Assembly: GCA_027021615.1 (NCBI GenBank)
Contig: JALUTY010000078.1
Coordinates: 62,001-126,000 of the forward strand
Direction of reading: 5' to 3'
Length of the DNA: 64,000 nucleotides
Origin: a bacterium
GTDB taxonomy: Bacteria; Desulfobacterota; Deferrisomatia; Deferrisomatales; Deferrisomataceae
Shown here: positions 51,601 through 57,386 of the stretch, piece by piece
Position numbering within the stretch: position 1 is the first letter of the stretch
Layout of the letters: each line of letters begins with the position of its first letter
Made by a program: the position numbers and the translations under genes
Notes under the pieces: generated by a model
What the model saw: the letters and a program-made list of their open reading frames with translations, nothing else
Told to the model about the DNA's origin: nothing
The model's database searches: none

Positions 51601-54600
51601 CTCGGTCGAGGCGTTCGCCGAGCAGGACCCGGGGGCGCGTTACGAGGCGGTCGCGGCCGCCCTGGAGCCGGCCCGCGCCGTGCTCGGCAGCCACGGCCTG
51701 CTGGCCGGGCGGCTGGCGGCCCGCCTGCCCGACCCCGCGGCCAGCGCGGCCGACCCGTTCCGGGACGCCCTGGCCGCGGAACTCGCCCGGTTCGTGGTGG
51801 AGGAGGGCGGCCTCCGCCCCCTGGGCCTGGTGCAGCCGGGCGCGTCCACGGCCGAGCAGCTCGCGGCCCAGCTGTCCCCCGAGGGGATGCTCACCGGCGC
51901 GTTCACCCTGCTCAAGCCCCGGCCCGGGTTCTCCCCCGGCCAGGCGCTCGCCCGGATGTTCCGGACCACCCTGGCGGCGGCCGGACTGCCGTCCACGGGG
52001 TGGCCCGGGGGCGCCGCCAGCCTCCTGGGCGGCGTGGTGGACGGCGTCCTGTCGGCCGGGTACCAGGGCACGGTCGCCGGAAACCCGATCGACTGGAACC
52101 GGGTCCTGCGCGACGCCGTGACGCCCCTGTCGTCGGGAACGAGCGGGTTCTGGGTCCGGCTGGTGGCGGACACCACCCTCCTGGGGCTCGCCGTGGCGGA
52201 GACGGGCGGGCCGTCCGATCCCGAGGCCCAGGGCCGGGAGGCGGTGGACCTGCTGGGGCGGCTGGTGCAGGAGGGGGACTTCCAGACCACCGTGGACGGG
52301 CTGCCGGAGCCCGTGCGCACCGGCGTCCGGCTCGCCGCCCAGGTGCCGGTGGACGCGCTCTCCTACGCGTGGACGCTGCAACCGGGGGACACCGCCGACG
52401 CGCCGCCCCGCCGGGTGGCGGGCGACCCGATCCTGTACGCGTTCCTCAAGGCCGCGGCCAATGCCCTGTTCCCGTCGCCCGGGGGCGCGCCGTCCGCGGG
52501 CCGGGAGCTGTCCCACTGGGCGCTGGACCTGGTGGCGGGGCAGGAGGCGGCCCTTGCCCAGGGGCCGGAGCAGGGGCTGCCCGCCCTGGCCGGGGCCCTG
52601 GTGGCCGCGGACGGGGCGCCGAAGCTCGCGTGCATCCTGGACCGCCACGTGGACGGCCTCGACGTGACGCCTCGCGCCCTGGTGGCGCCGTTCGTCCTGA
52701 TCAACGAGGTGGCCAAGAACGCCGCCCTCCTCGGCACCGACGACGCGCCCCGGGTGCTGATCGACGTGGCCGCAGGGGGGGCGGACTACCTGTACTCCCG
52801 CGTGCCCCTGTCCTGCGGGGACGGGCCGTTCGCCGGGGTGGAGCCCTCCGCCCTGGGGATCCTGATCCGCCAGTTCAAGGACCTGGAGTCGGTTCGCGAC
52901 CCGTTCGAGCTGGCGGGCCGGGTGGCCGTGGCAGCGGTCTACACCGCCGAGGCCCTCGCCGGGGAGAACCCCCACACCCTGTCGCGGGTGCTCAAGGTGC
53001 TGTGGTGGGGCGCCCAGGCCGACCCGGCCACGTGGCCCCCGGCCCGGTCCGTGGGCGTGTACCACCTGCTCGCCGGCCAGGTGCAGGACCCCGTGACCCA
53101 GGTGCAGTTCGCCCTCGGGGTGCCGAAGATGGCCGGGGAGGTGATCGACATCCTCTCTAGCGACCCCGCCCTCCAGAAGCCGATGCGGCTGCTGTCGGGC
53201 AGTTGCGAGAAGATCGGCGACCAGGAGCTGCTCCTCGCCCCCGACGCGTGCGACCCCGGCGAGGGCAAGGGCGCCCGCAACCTGATCCTGGGCGCCCTCG
53301 GGGACCTGCGCCGGACGATCCTCCCCGACCTGCCGGACGACGCCCACGCCAACGACGAGGCGTGGGGGTACCTGCGGACCCTCCCGATCCTCGCGGGGGC
53401 CGACGCGGACGGCGTGCCGGTGCTCGCCAACCTGGGCGACGAGGACCTGTGGGCCGACACCGTGGCGCGGGTCAACAACCTGAACCGGGCGGTGATCGAC
53501 CCGGCGGCGCGCGCCGCGGTGGCCGACGACGCGAAAAAGGCGGTGGTGGGGGTGATCGACCTGGCCCGGATGGCGGTGTCGTTCGTGGACCGGCTGCCCA
53601 CGGGGAACCAGGTCCAGGTGGGGGCCGAACAGGTGCTGGCCGACTCGGTGTTCACCGAAACGATCGGCGGCGCGACGTTCACCGGCATCGGCGGCGGGGT
53701 GTGGCGGCGGTGGTCCCTGGCCGGGGGCGGCGTACGCCCCCTGGACGAACGGGTCCGGCTCGAGCTGGTGGGCCGGTTCACCCTGCCGGCCCTGCTGAAG
53801 GTGGCCGCCCAGTTCACCTACGAGACCCTGGGGCCGAACGAGTGGCTGGTGAAGATCCAGGCGGGGGGCAACTACCCCGACCTGGACGCGGGGTTCCAGT
53901 CGATCGGGGTGAGCGTGCCCGCCAACCAGCTGGCCGAGTCCCTGGTCGGCGGGGCCGAGGCGGAGCTGTTCGGCTGGCTCGGCCACAACGACGCCGGCGC
54001 GTACGCCCGGCTGTGGGCGTACGCGGACGCCAACCTGGGGGCGCTCCCCCTGGGCAGAGTGAACCTGTCCGGGTTCATGACCGTGCCCGCGGCGGCCAAC
54101 GGCCGCCCGCTGCCCCCCGAGGCGTTCGTCCGGGCGTTCGACGCGGGGATGTGCGGCGACCTCGCCCTGCCGGTGGTGCCGCCCCCGTTCTCCCTGCTGA
54201 GCGGCGGGCTCACGGCCGAGGCCGGCGGGTACTTCTACAAGCAGGGCGACGCGATCGGGTTCGGGGCGAAAGGGGGGGCGGCCGTGCAGGTGATCATCCC
54301 CATGTTCCCGGCGGCGGGCCTCGAACTCGGCCTGGCCCTCGGCCAGTCCGGGGACGCGGTCCTGTCCGGTACCGCGGCCCGCCTCGGCCTCGGCATGTGC
54401 GTCTCGCCGTGGGTGCGGGGGTACTTCCTCGGGTTCGACGTCGAGAGCCCCGGGACCGGCCTGGAGGCGCAGTACTTCGGCGCGGTGGACACCGCGTCGG
54501 AGGACGCGGAGGTCGGGATCAAGTTCCGGCTCTCGATCCCCGACGTGAAGACCGACCTGCCGGAGATCGACTGCACCCCCATCCCGGAGGAGGACGCCCT

Positions 54601-54931
54601 GGCCCGCGGCGTGTGCGAAGGCCTGCAGCTGCTCGTGTCCACCACCTCGGCGGGCCAGTCCGTCGGCGCCTGGGGGGTGCTGGGCACGAAGGGGTTCTCG
54701 TTCGGGCTCGGGGAGTTCCCCACCGACCCGGAGAGCTGGGTCCTCCACATGCCCGTGTCCGGCGGGGCCCTGGCCGGGATCACCGTGACGCACCCCTCCC
54801 CGGCGTGGGTCGGGTGGAGCCCCAGCCCCTACAACGTGTGCGACCGGGACATGTGCGCGGGACGGGACGGCCAGTTCCGGCCCGACGCGGCCGTGCCGGG
54901 CCAGGTGATGACGGAGCCGAACCATGAGTAG
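39611..54931 (+). CDS. Giant secreted protein (5,106 residues), unknown family
   Basis: One uninterrupted 15.3-kb frame. Signal peptide 1-25 (LLVALLAGLLGAPARA). Beta domains follow: an Ig-like domain (30-157) shared with the upstream lipoprotein, an FN3-like part (160-290), a CARDB-like part (295-420) and further beta-rich sequence to about 1480. A helical block lies at about 1500-2180. A beta segment with YD-repeat-like phrases (DGTRHLYRPGEF, DGTRYHAEYDRDEP) covers about 2195-2715. A long Ala/Leu-rich helical region (2720-4650) contains a 434-residue-period duplication. A beta-rich Gly/aromatic end (4680-5106) finishes with Cys pairs such as YNVCDRDMC. No transmembrane anchor, kinase, protease or repeat-toxin motif recognised. 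The ATG at 39611 follows GGGGAG. The stop overlaps the next start by 8 bases. Confidence 0.88.
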   Translation: MGTHRLGRVLLVALLAGLLGAPARAAVQVEVGAQGAGAGSTTSPVVVPNYVQITFPNGTGSQTVPQGEAGFYAEARVRYAGNGPLTIRWVVDGYPIAVMSRTLTYGTDFTVRSDETGVPLPTHEPGSHAVTLTLDNGTGRRTVIAVPTIRYFVTNPAPLPPSLVPVAPASGSRADPLGLAFRWRLQATGKAASRAVPQRYRVELQARPAGTGGLRASRWRAATAADGLSDAWVPVWGVETAGDRYAVPAADAVGFRGGDHRWRVTAFFDGREPVVSDWVAFTLDEPPEPGKAVIGAVRLAADPVTLGAGAVPGRLSESLGIHLRETVEADRDVVLVVRVQNGAFRTRDDLVLELAQGGVPWVRRFLSALPPATADGGRVSSPYLDVALPWRAPALTADGDLVVRLLRDGREVDRATVSYTVRVSRQVGRFDFAERVRPAPEERGFSRAPLACGVTFSGRVPTLCDRVEATGGGPFSGDGPPTGAITGFRSSAGADGLADDGSLHADAGVPGWFLGEVTDNGYAAWAGAQTRRCTANLRDLAAYADELADRLESGRLRDLPPPPAEATCRGLERTVSRATGGRLTRAERTDLAARARSTARGIRDVVGERTDEGPYPGYPMPLAIHRVLPDGATEPAGWLAGDAVVRVQPGDRDRPVTVGPWTPEEPGLYLASLGGFAPWTEVRVTHPGGLPATLLMGGFEVVVDAYDPGAKPGGALSGTAHLAWRGDTSGAEVPVRFEGVRIEATPDPLVARVTMGTASLQGEPVPLSLGGHGFSLRRLDLDASRATADLDLWYPMPGAVRPVDVPGVLPLERVEIVSGGEFVAERRFPDDLPDLHPYVRPGVFVPYGDDVALKLAGARIVADFSPHLGYATHGGQGPEWQGVALAGGYVRVAVHARSDLALTPGVDESRTGLFETVDPTSAYLYGRFARLELATDGRLTGEIEVVPAAEAPAFFGVAPSAEPLRLEDPAGFELAVDGGVFALDGDGVGGLSLAGEVRLPAAYAAQPVRFQNLGRVPGSSRFQTEPLPAGVVQLGGFTYRPAEARLVIPGGRSAAAGDLRPVPPRRALVPPASAEEADAWIAEYRAGLAGRGGLHLTGGRVDLPWPEAPPLPAPREGAGDGGGGLAAIQVDGTPLSDVVQAWGQRAAVVLTSSGADGLWLLERDTVAREVAGFRARIGGAVVEFDDSAVARSLVEGDLLVPYPVDLALGFRGEVDASGQILVGPDGLVPPDASAGWPLRYWSATLHPRAAADGAAPGVVLDGPGRRIVIQDAGLALAVPDAYGGVEFRADGAEHPFTVTLDIYPDGNIGYDRDPRGSPPIAPAGSGLRFLGIPFTPEVAATAREGETALSFRRYVGDHRPPPPDAPPTRDWRVRLDGRLAFQLFKPRHITVFHTALGAMVPYVEPQHRNEDGAPEPIVGDPGGAIYIDATLKFLNTYGTPDTVVDARLAGSADSDRYDEAQPKQFKAFLGKATVEVLGALSFNGLAEVGQYLDADGVLTAYEKVGAGAGVDIVKAALAALHIGETAARLGGSIAGEVTGAEGVGAEVINVATEAAAFASSVVTTVAAAAATGASAGGAGGVGVEEVRALVGNGLSLAGASVDLLKALYLSPDLFKPSPEATDPEYVAMELADIAITAANMGVQFDEITPEQAAALVLQTLDTAIPILQSMQYDPPEVDAQVDLALQVAKVLVTAARALVERGTIDPTTAWRLADASVDVVRRYAEIESGNPALGALPLAVALAQTGVAIGQGVNAGTPVDLAQVVDLADEVSAFVCANPEVGDPLTSGDAPVTTRQEFRNVAVVSRQVFASLKELVDGGAADPAAVAGALVDVLDPLAGSAAGQVRCGAVTARVDYGRFDAQVKAALRLGQVALRGVSAVPEGNLGTARWGADLLVQVANTVRAIAPGTLAFDEVAALRDLRRALAQLDDADPPPVQVLQVGSQLARPLGLVARRATGDRTAVRYVHIVAGILDALVPLADADRWDGLATWGRSLDGVVAELQGLPGAASDPLLSDGLAYTRGVLQFIALYGAEIQRLPEVLQVGLELIDLLIRADERGGLTASLDRDPVLVAWAGDDRALARFLPAAAPGRAAGPLRVAAAVLRGALGVFEAGGLTPPVVARMLDDLATAYQPAGEFTAPLAAALRAVDPVWADRPPADTYPRTLEALLETEADRVVDPAGREAVARALYVLRRPPASRVGVWVTRAGGTVRRVRQVDLSGVERTLDLERGGVLSVRYPDDHPDFPGLRELHVLDGVEDLPEDRLTDLAGVEQTLATDATVQEREYRDGRGGRVSYNRQLGEVVKVTAGRADGTFVPYRLLLVAAPPPRGTPGDEISGTLLEARWLDAGGRRIAFQPQMEAVSISDPATGERQLRFVAGDVPFTDVAAVPLDGRLLAYEGPLPGRPDLRVRYTAGRGTVHVAQGESFDVVAFEPAEAPTDPAGLEVGGALLERQVVFADGTRHLYRPGEFAAYVAPDGSAEIYAFPAVPPGAAVPAPDQDLAHGPLLLRATASGDVVDAQGVSLFGDPAGAGTVAEQLGFADVVDVEQLVRDQLESTGLTGEALDARVAAQMEAFSRLAVARTPEGGIVVTGGTGEPVFAAADGAVTVYPEGAAPRSEQAVDGRRVTTWSDRDGQHRRTAWILEGGQPAVLNVTTRPGGDVELVFATPEETTRRLATAAGREVIDIERADGTRYHAEYDRDEPAVSYPGPPGRVTAPSEDDPLYAHKTAFLNALETARAAFAGAPSDEGAGRLLALWAEAEANGWAVDGVGPQVLETLAAGLSALVDDALAAVEARASDPTAVTDWLTPPPEGDNPIAALLGHLALAQETGLVVADRVGARLGLALRRTYLALRERMATAPQPDDGARLLGLNTFVQQGVVDPELVYGAENLAAAAAADLALLCQAARAAYDRLEGLLADPNRVFVTADARAALAVERDNQMLGCPAVGEALSPAFAAVGYRPFDATDLALRVTERISADLAVSTGGTERASFDLAFTSRLAEQIARYGLAGRAAAVERLGAAVDALPEAEDSLDRLLHYLFRVRRLQEVPLPAEADRDPSWDAVWEGKPDDLGVLEDAVVARIRNIWTAAWNGAALTLVYPPDDAPPVADRVAEVARLARLGTRVERTLGRPDLDVDGARDRLRQRLADSLTGRLDRYLDELGRAADPVVDPADPSVAAVRDVADTLRLLADAVPGWAPFTADDALLPRLRPLLEALPPAPSEADLAPLAPWPDLAAALGADRTRAALGAALDDRIATLVERGRSGAVPWEYAVRAILRIHAAAQRLGWDLPALSASAGADLLPVLREAYTTARRAVDGGDFDGAARELLSVLATAQMLGVELLPVDGFPAEADLAAVVDHLGARLEDRAAENARCVAVGTCLTRNLEEALRLAADAQLLGADAPAVERHLHAVVRATTAAASGDWDGQVVTPVVLEQLATRNADARGRAAGLLERVAAGLDPRVEGERRLLRVLADRARILAAQPLNTPGAALPSPDPLAVLADALEARLGTWAGTDLAARLAGIAGAAGADAAADLWRDYWGQAVERLPEPAAVRELLDLAAAAPAAAGLNRPVDLPSRLAGLAQRVRAQIAEPLGRVVEAARTGADPGEDLGTVKRWAAAAADLAALPAADLPTVASLVEPLLAADLAALPEHPTGEQWAAVGFWPALLDELGAEGLVSRIGAAVDARVQAAVAAARADPTRWSASVREILDAMVVGQQFGWDAPSLAAGPSATALEEVLRDAYGSVRDRLLADRDDAAIREMMALLATAQLLGADLSVGGYLPGADPESAVAVVGSVLVERSAANAACVAEGACLKRHLETALFLETQAQLLGFDGSDAVRADREAVQEVALATDPESDYAALCTGFVLQEKAEEGPAGRAAAARWVGARTDELDPTDSDDFGELQRLYRRVTAVAALPVDYPVPSPDPLAAAAAGIQGLLERFAATQLDVTELIRKAVNGDVDDLFDQLDRLAVRDGASLATAAQSGQVLSVEAFAEQDPGARYEAVAAALEPARAVLGSHGLLAGRLAARLPDPAASAADPFRDALAAELARFVVEEGGLRPLGLVQPGASTAEQLAAQLSPEGMLTGAFTLLKPRPGFSPGQALARMFRTTLAAAGLPSTGWPGGAASLLGGVVDGVLSAGYQGTVAGNPIDWNRVLRDAVTPLSSGTSGFWVRLVADTTLLGLAVAETGGPSDPEAQGREAVDLLGRLVQEGDFQTTVDGLPEPVRTGVRLAAQVPVDALSYAWTLQPGDTADAPPRRVAGDPILYAFLKAAANALFPSPGGAPSAGRELSHWALDLVAGQEAALAQGPEQGLPALAGALVAADGAPKLACILDRHVDGLDVTPRALVAPFVLINEVAKNAALLGTDDAPRVLIDVAAGGADYLYSRVPLSCGDGPFAGVEPSALGILIRQFKDLESVRDPFELAGRVAVAAVYTAEALAGENPHTLSRVLKVLWWGAQADPATWPPARSVGVYHLLAGQVQDPVTQVQFALGVPKMAGEVIDILSSDPALQKPMRLLSGSCEKIGDQELLLAPDACDPGEGKGARNLILGALGDLRRTILPDLPDDAHANDEAWGYLRTLPILAGADADGVPVLANLGDEDLWADTVARVNNLNRAVIDPAARAAVADDAKKAVVGVIDLARMAVSFVDRLPTGNQVQVGAEQVLADSVFTETIGGATFTGIGGGVWRRWSLAGGGVRPLDERVRLELVGRFTLPALLKVAAQFTYETLGPNEWLVKIQAGGNYPDLDAGFQSIGVSVPANQLAESLVGGAEAELFGWLGHNDAGAYARLWAYADANLGALPLGRVNLSGFMTVPAAANGRPLPPEAFVRAFDAGMCGDLALPVVPPPFSLLSGGLTAEAGGYFYKQGDAIGFGAKGGAAVQVIIPMFPAAGLELGLALGQSGDAVLSGTAARLGLGMCVSPWVRGYFLGFDVESPGTGLEAQYFGAVDTASEDAEVGIKFRLSIPDVKTDLPEIDCTPIPEEDALARGVCEGLQLLVSTTSAGQSVGAWGVLGTKGFSFGLGEFPTDPESWVLHMPVSGGALAGITVTHPSPAWVGWSPSPYNVCDRDMCAGRDGQFRPDAAVPGQVMTEPNHE
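49351..51450 (+). repeat. 434-residue internal duplication in the giant protein
   Basis: Unit A begins near 49351 (residue 3247) and unit B near 50653 (residue 3681). Aligned landmarks: ILRIHAAAQRLGWD / ILDAMVVGQQFGWD; LLSVLATAQMLGVEL / MMALLATAQLLGADL; NARCVAVGTCLTRNLEEALRLAADAQLLG / NAACVAEGACLKRHLETALFLETQAQLLG; PSPDPLAVLADALEA / PSPDPLAAAAAGIQG. The spacing from unit start to PSPDPL is 747 bases in both. A weaker related block may precede at about 47800-48500. Confidence 0.85.
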
Positions 54932-56183
54932 CGCAACCAGGGGGTGGATCGGTGGGTGGGTCGCCGCGTGGGTGCTCGCGGTGTGCGTCCCGGCCGCGGC
55001 GGCCGCCGGCCCGGCTGTGCCGGCCGTGGAGGGGCTGCGGGCCACGGCCACGGCCACAGACGTGACCCTCGCGTGGTCCTCCCCCGGGAAGGCGGCGGTC
55101 CGGGTCCACCGGTTCGCGATGAAGCCCCCGGCGGACGGCCGCCGCACCCCGGAGCTGGGACCCGTGGTGGCCGAGCTGCCCGCCGGGACCGGTGCCTACG
55201 TGGACCGGGCGGTGGAGCCCGGCCTGCTCTACGTGTACCGGGTGACGGCCGTGGACCGGGACGGGAACGAGGGGCGCCCTTCCGCGCCGGTGCTGGCGGT
55301 GCTCGTGGACGAGACCCCGCCGGACCCCCCTTCGGGGCTGGTGGCCGAGGCCGGGGAGGACGGCGTGGTGACGATCCGCTGGGAGCCGAGCCCGTCGCCC
55401 GACGTGGCCCAGGTGCAGCTGTTCCGCCGCGTGGGGAGCGACGCGTCGTGGTCGGTGATCGGGGCGTTCCGGCCCGGCACCACCCGGGCCGAGGACCGCA
55501 TCGACCCGTGGGCCGGGTACACGTACCACTACGCCGTGGCCGCCCTGGACGCGGGGGGCAACCTGGGTCCCCGGACCCCCGAGGTGCAGGTCCGGGCGCC
55601 CGACCGCACCCCGCCCCCGTCTCCGGTGGTGACCGGGGTGTCCAGCGGGGCCGACGGGACCGTCACGGTCCGGTGGGCCGGGGTGCCGGGGGACGACGTG
55701 GCCGGCTACCGGCTGTACCGGAGCCGGGACGGCGGCGAGCCGGCCGTGGTCTCGGAGCAGCCCGCCGGCGTCTCGGAGGCCACCGACCGCACCGCCGTGC
55801 CCGGGGTGGCGTACCGGTACGCGGTGGCGGCGGTGGACGCGGCCGGCAACGTCTCGAAGCTGTCCGCGCCGGCGGCCGCCCGCGCCCGGGTCGCGCCGGA
55901 GGGCGTGCCGGGACCCGGGGCGCCCTCGGCGGACCGGGAGGCGGATGGGGTCCGGATCACCTGGCCCGCCGTGGCGTCCGACGCCCTGGCCGGGTACTTC
56001 GTGTACCGGAGCCCGGACCGGGACGACGGGTTCGTGAAGCTCTCGGGGCTGGTCCGGGAGCCGGGCTTCCTCGACCGGGCCGCCCCGGAGGGGGCGTGGT
56101 ACCGGGTGCGGGCGTTCTACGCCGGGGGGCGGCTGTCCGCGCCGTCGGCCGCTGTCACGGCGCCCCGGGAGGCGAAGCCATGA
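54924..56183 (+). CDS. Secreted protein with four fibronectin type III domains
   Basis: A 419-residue exported protein: signal peptide 1-28, then four FN3 domains at about 33-125, 130-222, 225-320 and 325-419. Each has the W...D.V..Y.LYR and Y.Y.V.AVD..GN.S pattern (VYRVTAVDRDGNEGRPSAP, YHYAVAALDAGGNLGPRTP, YRYAVAAVDAAGNVSKLSAP). No catalytic domain, so probably adhesive or structural. The ATG overlaps the giant gene's last codons by 8 bases and the stop overlaps the following ATG by 4 bases, so the three genes are translationally coupled. Confidence 0.9.
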   Translation: MSSATRGWIGGWVAAWVLAVCVPAAAAAGPAVPAVEGLRATATATDVTLAWSSPGKAAVRVHRFAMKPPADGRRTPELGPVVAELPAGTGAYVDRAVEPGLLYVYRVTAVDRDGNEGRPSAPVLAVLVDETPPDPPSGLVAEAGEDGVVTIRWEPSPSPDVAQVQLFRRVGSDASWSVIGAFRPGTTRAEDRIDPWAGYTYHYAVAALDAGGNLGPRTPEVQVRAPDRTPPPSPVVTGVSSGADGTVTVRWAGVPGDDVAGYRLYRSRDGGEPAVVSEQPAGVSEATDRTAVPGVAYRYAVAAVDAAGNVSKLSAPAAARARVAPEGVPGPGAPSADREADGVRITWPAVASDALAGYFVYRSPDRDDGFVKLSGLVREPGFLDRAAPEGAWYRVRAFYAGGRLSAPSAAVTAPREAKP

Positions 56184-57346
56184 GCCGGCCGCTCCTGGCG
56201 CTGACCGTGTGCGGTTCGCTGCTCTGGGGCGCACCGGTCCCGGACGCGGCCGCGTTCGACAAGGCGGTCCGTATCGACAAGCAGCCCACGGCCGGCCAGG
56301 CCGCGGACCCGGAGGCCCCGTCCTCGGCGGCCGGGTCCGCGCCCGCCGCCGGAAAGGCCGCCCCTCAGAAGACGCCGGCGCCGGCGGCCGCGAGCCAGCA
56401 GGGGACGGCCGCCCCCTCCACCCCGGCACCCGGTGCCGCGGCCGCCGGCAAGGCCGTGACGCCGACGCAGGAAGCCCCGGCGAGCGGCGACGCCCGGGCG
56501 CCGGGCAAGGGACGACCGGGGGCCGGGGCGGCTTCCCGGCCGGGGGACGCCGGCCAGGCGGGTGCGGGCGCCGCCGCTTCGCCAAGCACCGGCAAGGCGA
56601 CCGGGGCCCCGGCGGCGCCTTCGGCGGACAGCGGCGCCCAGGCGCCGGTGAAGGGGCAGCCGGGTTCGCTCCCCTCCCCGCCACAGCCGACGAACGCGAG
56701 CCAGGCGGGTGCGGGCGACGCGGCCGCACCGCCGGCCCCGCCGCCCACCGATGTGGGCCTCACCACCGCGCCCACCACCGAACTCACCGAGGTGAGCGGG
56801 TGGGTGCGGGGGCCGGACGGATCCCTGACGGCCGGTGCCCCGGTGGTGTTCTGGGCGAGGGCGGAGGGGTGGGGCCCCGGCGGCCCGGTGGCCCGGGTGC
56901 AGGCCGAGGGGGGCCGGTACCGGGTCCTGCTGCCCGACGGCGCGTGGCTGGGTACGGCATGCGGCTCGCCTTACGGGTACGCACCCCTGTTCTGGGAGGT
57001 GGTGATCGCCGGCAACGAGATCGTGTCGTACCGGGAGGTGGTCGACCGGGTGCCGTCGGTGCGCGTGGTGCGGGTCGGCGGCGTCTCGGGGTCGGCAAAG
57101 GTCCGGGTGGGCGACCGCGTCCGGGTGGAAGGGGAGGGGTTCGGGTGCTCCGGCTACCTGGTGATCACCCAGGACGGCCGGGAGGTGGCGCGGGTCGAGA
57201 GGTTCGCGACCCGGACGGACCGGGTCCTGGAGTTCGCCTTCCCGGCGGGCCCGTGGCGCCGGGGGGTGGGGCTGGGGTTCGCGTACCACCACGGGCGCTG
57301 GCGGAGTCTGCTGCGGACGACGGGCCTGCTGCCCGAGGGAGGGTGA
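56180..57346 (+). CDS. Exported protein with Ala/Pro/Gly-rich linker and C-terminal beta domain
   Basis: A 388-residue protein: signal peptide about 1-25 (ending PDAAAFD), a low-complexity segment of Ala, Pro, Gly, Ser and Lys (about 30-195, with near repeats such as NASQAGAGDAAAP / GDAGQAGAGAAASP), then a folded domain (205-388). The folded part has a prealbumin-like first half (EVSGWVRGPDGSLTAGAPVVFWARAEGW) and a second half with GDRVRVEGEGFGCSGYLVI and two Cys that could pair. The linker looks like a periplasm- or wall-spanning spacer. The start overlaps the FN3 gene's stop (ATGA). No known family. Confidence 0.8.
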   Translation: MSRPLLALTVCGSLLWGAPVPDAAAFDKAVRIDKQPTAGQAADPEAPSSAAGSAPAAGKAAPQKTPAPAAASQQGTAAPSTPAPGAAAAGKAVTPTQEAPASGDARAPGKGRPGAGAASRPGDAGQAGAGAAASPSTGKATGAPAAPSADSGAQAPVKGQPGSLPSPPQPTNASQAGAGDAAAPPAPPPTDVGLTTAPTTELTEVSGWVRGPDGSLTAGAPVVFWARAEGWGPGGPVARVQAEGGRYRVLLPDGAWLGTACGSPYGYAPLFWEVVIAGNEIVSYREVVDRVPSVRVVRVGGVSGSAKVRVGDRVRVEGEGFGCSGYLVITQDGREVARVERFATRTDRVLEFAFPAGPWRRGVGLGFAYHHGRWRSLLRTTGLLPEGG

Positions 57347-57386
57347 CCCGGTGGCGTCGCCGTTTGGGAAGACGAAGGGGAGAGCC

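Noticed and set aside
39595-53160. Long plus-strand frames (2,724 and 1,759 codons) inside the giant gene in another phase
   Set aside because: They translate to Gly/Arg/Pro-rich low-complexity sequence without any family feature; the giant frame alone has a signal peptide and coherent secondary structure.
39638-55147. A 5,169-codon open frame on the minus strand, opposite the giant gene
   Set aside because: Its codons are in exact register with the sense codons, so it stays open simply because the sense gene never uses TTA, CTA or TCA, as expected from extreme GC3 bias. It has no signal, fold or ribosome-binding site.
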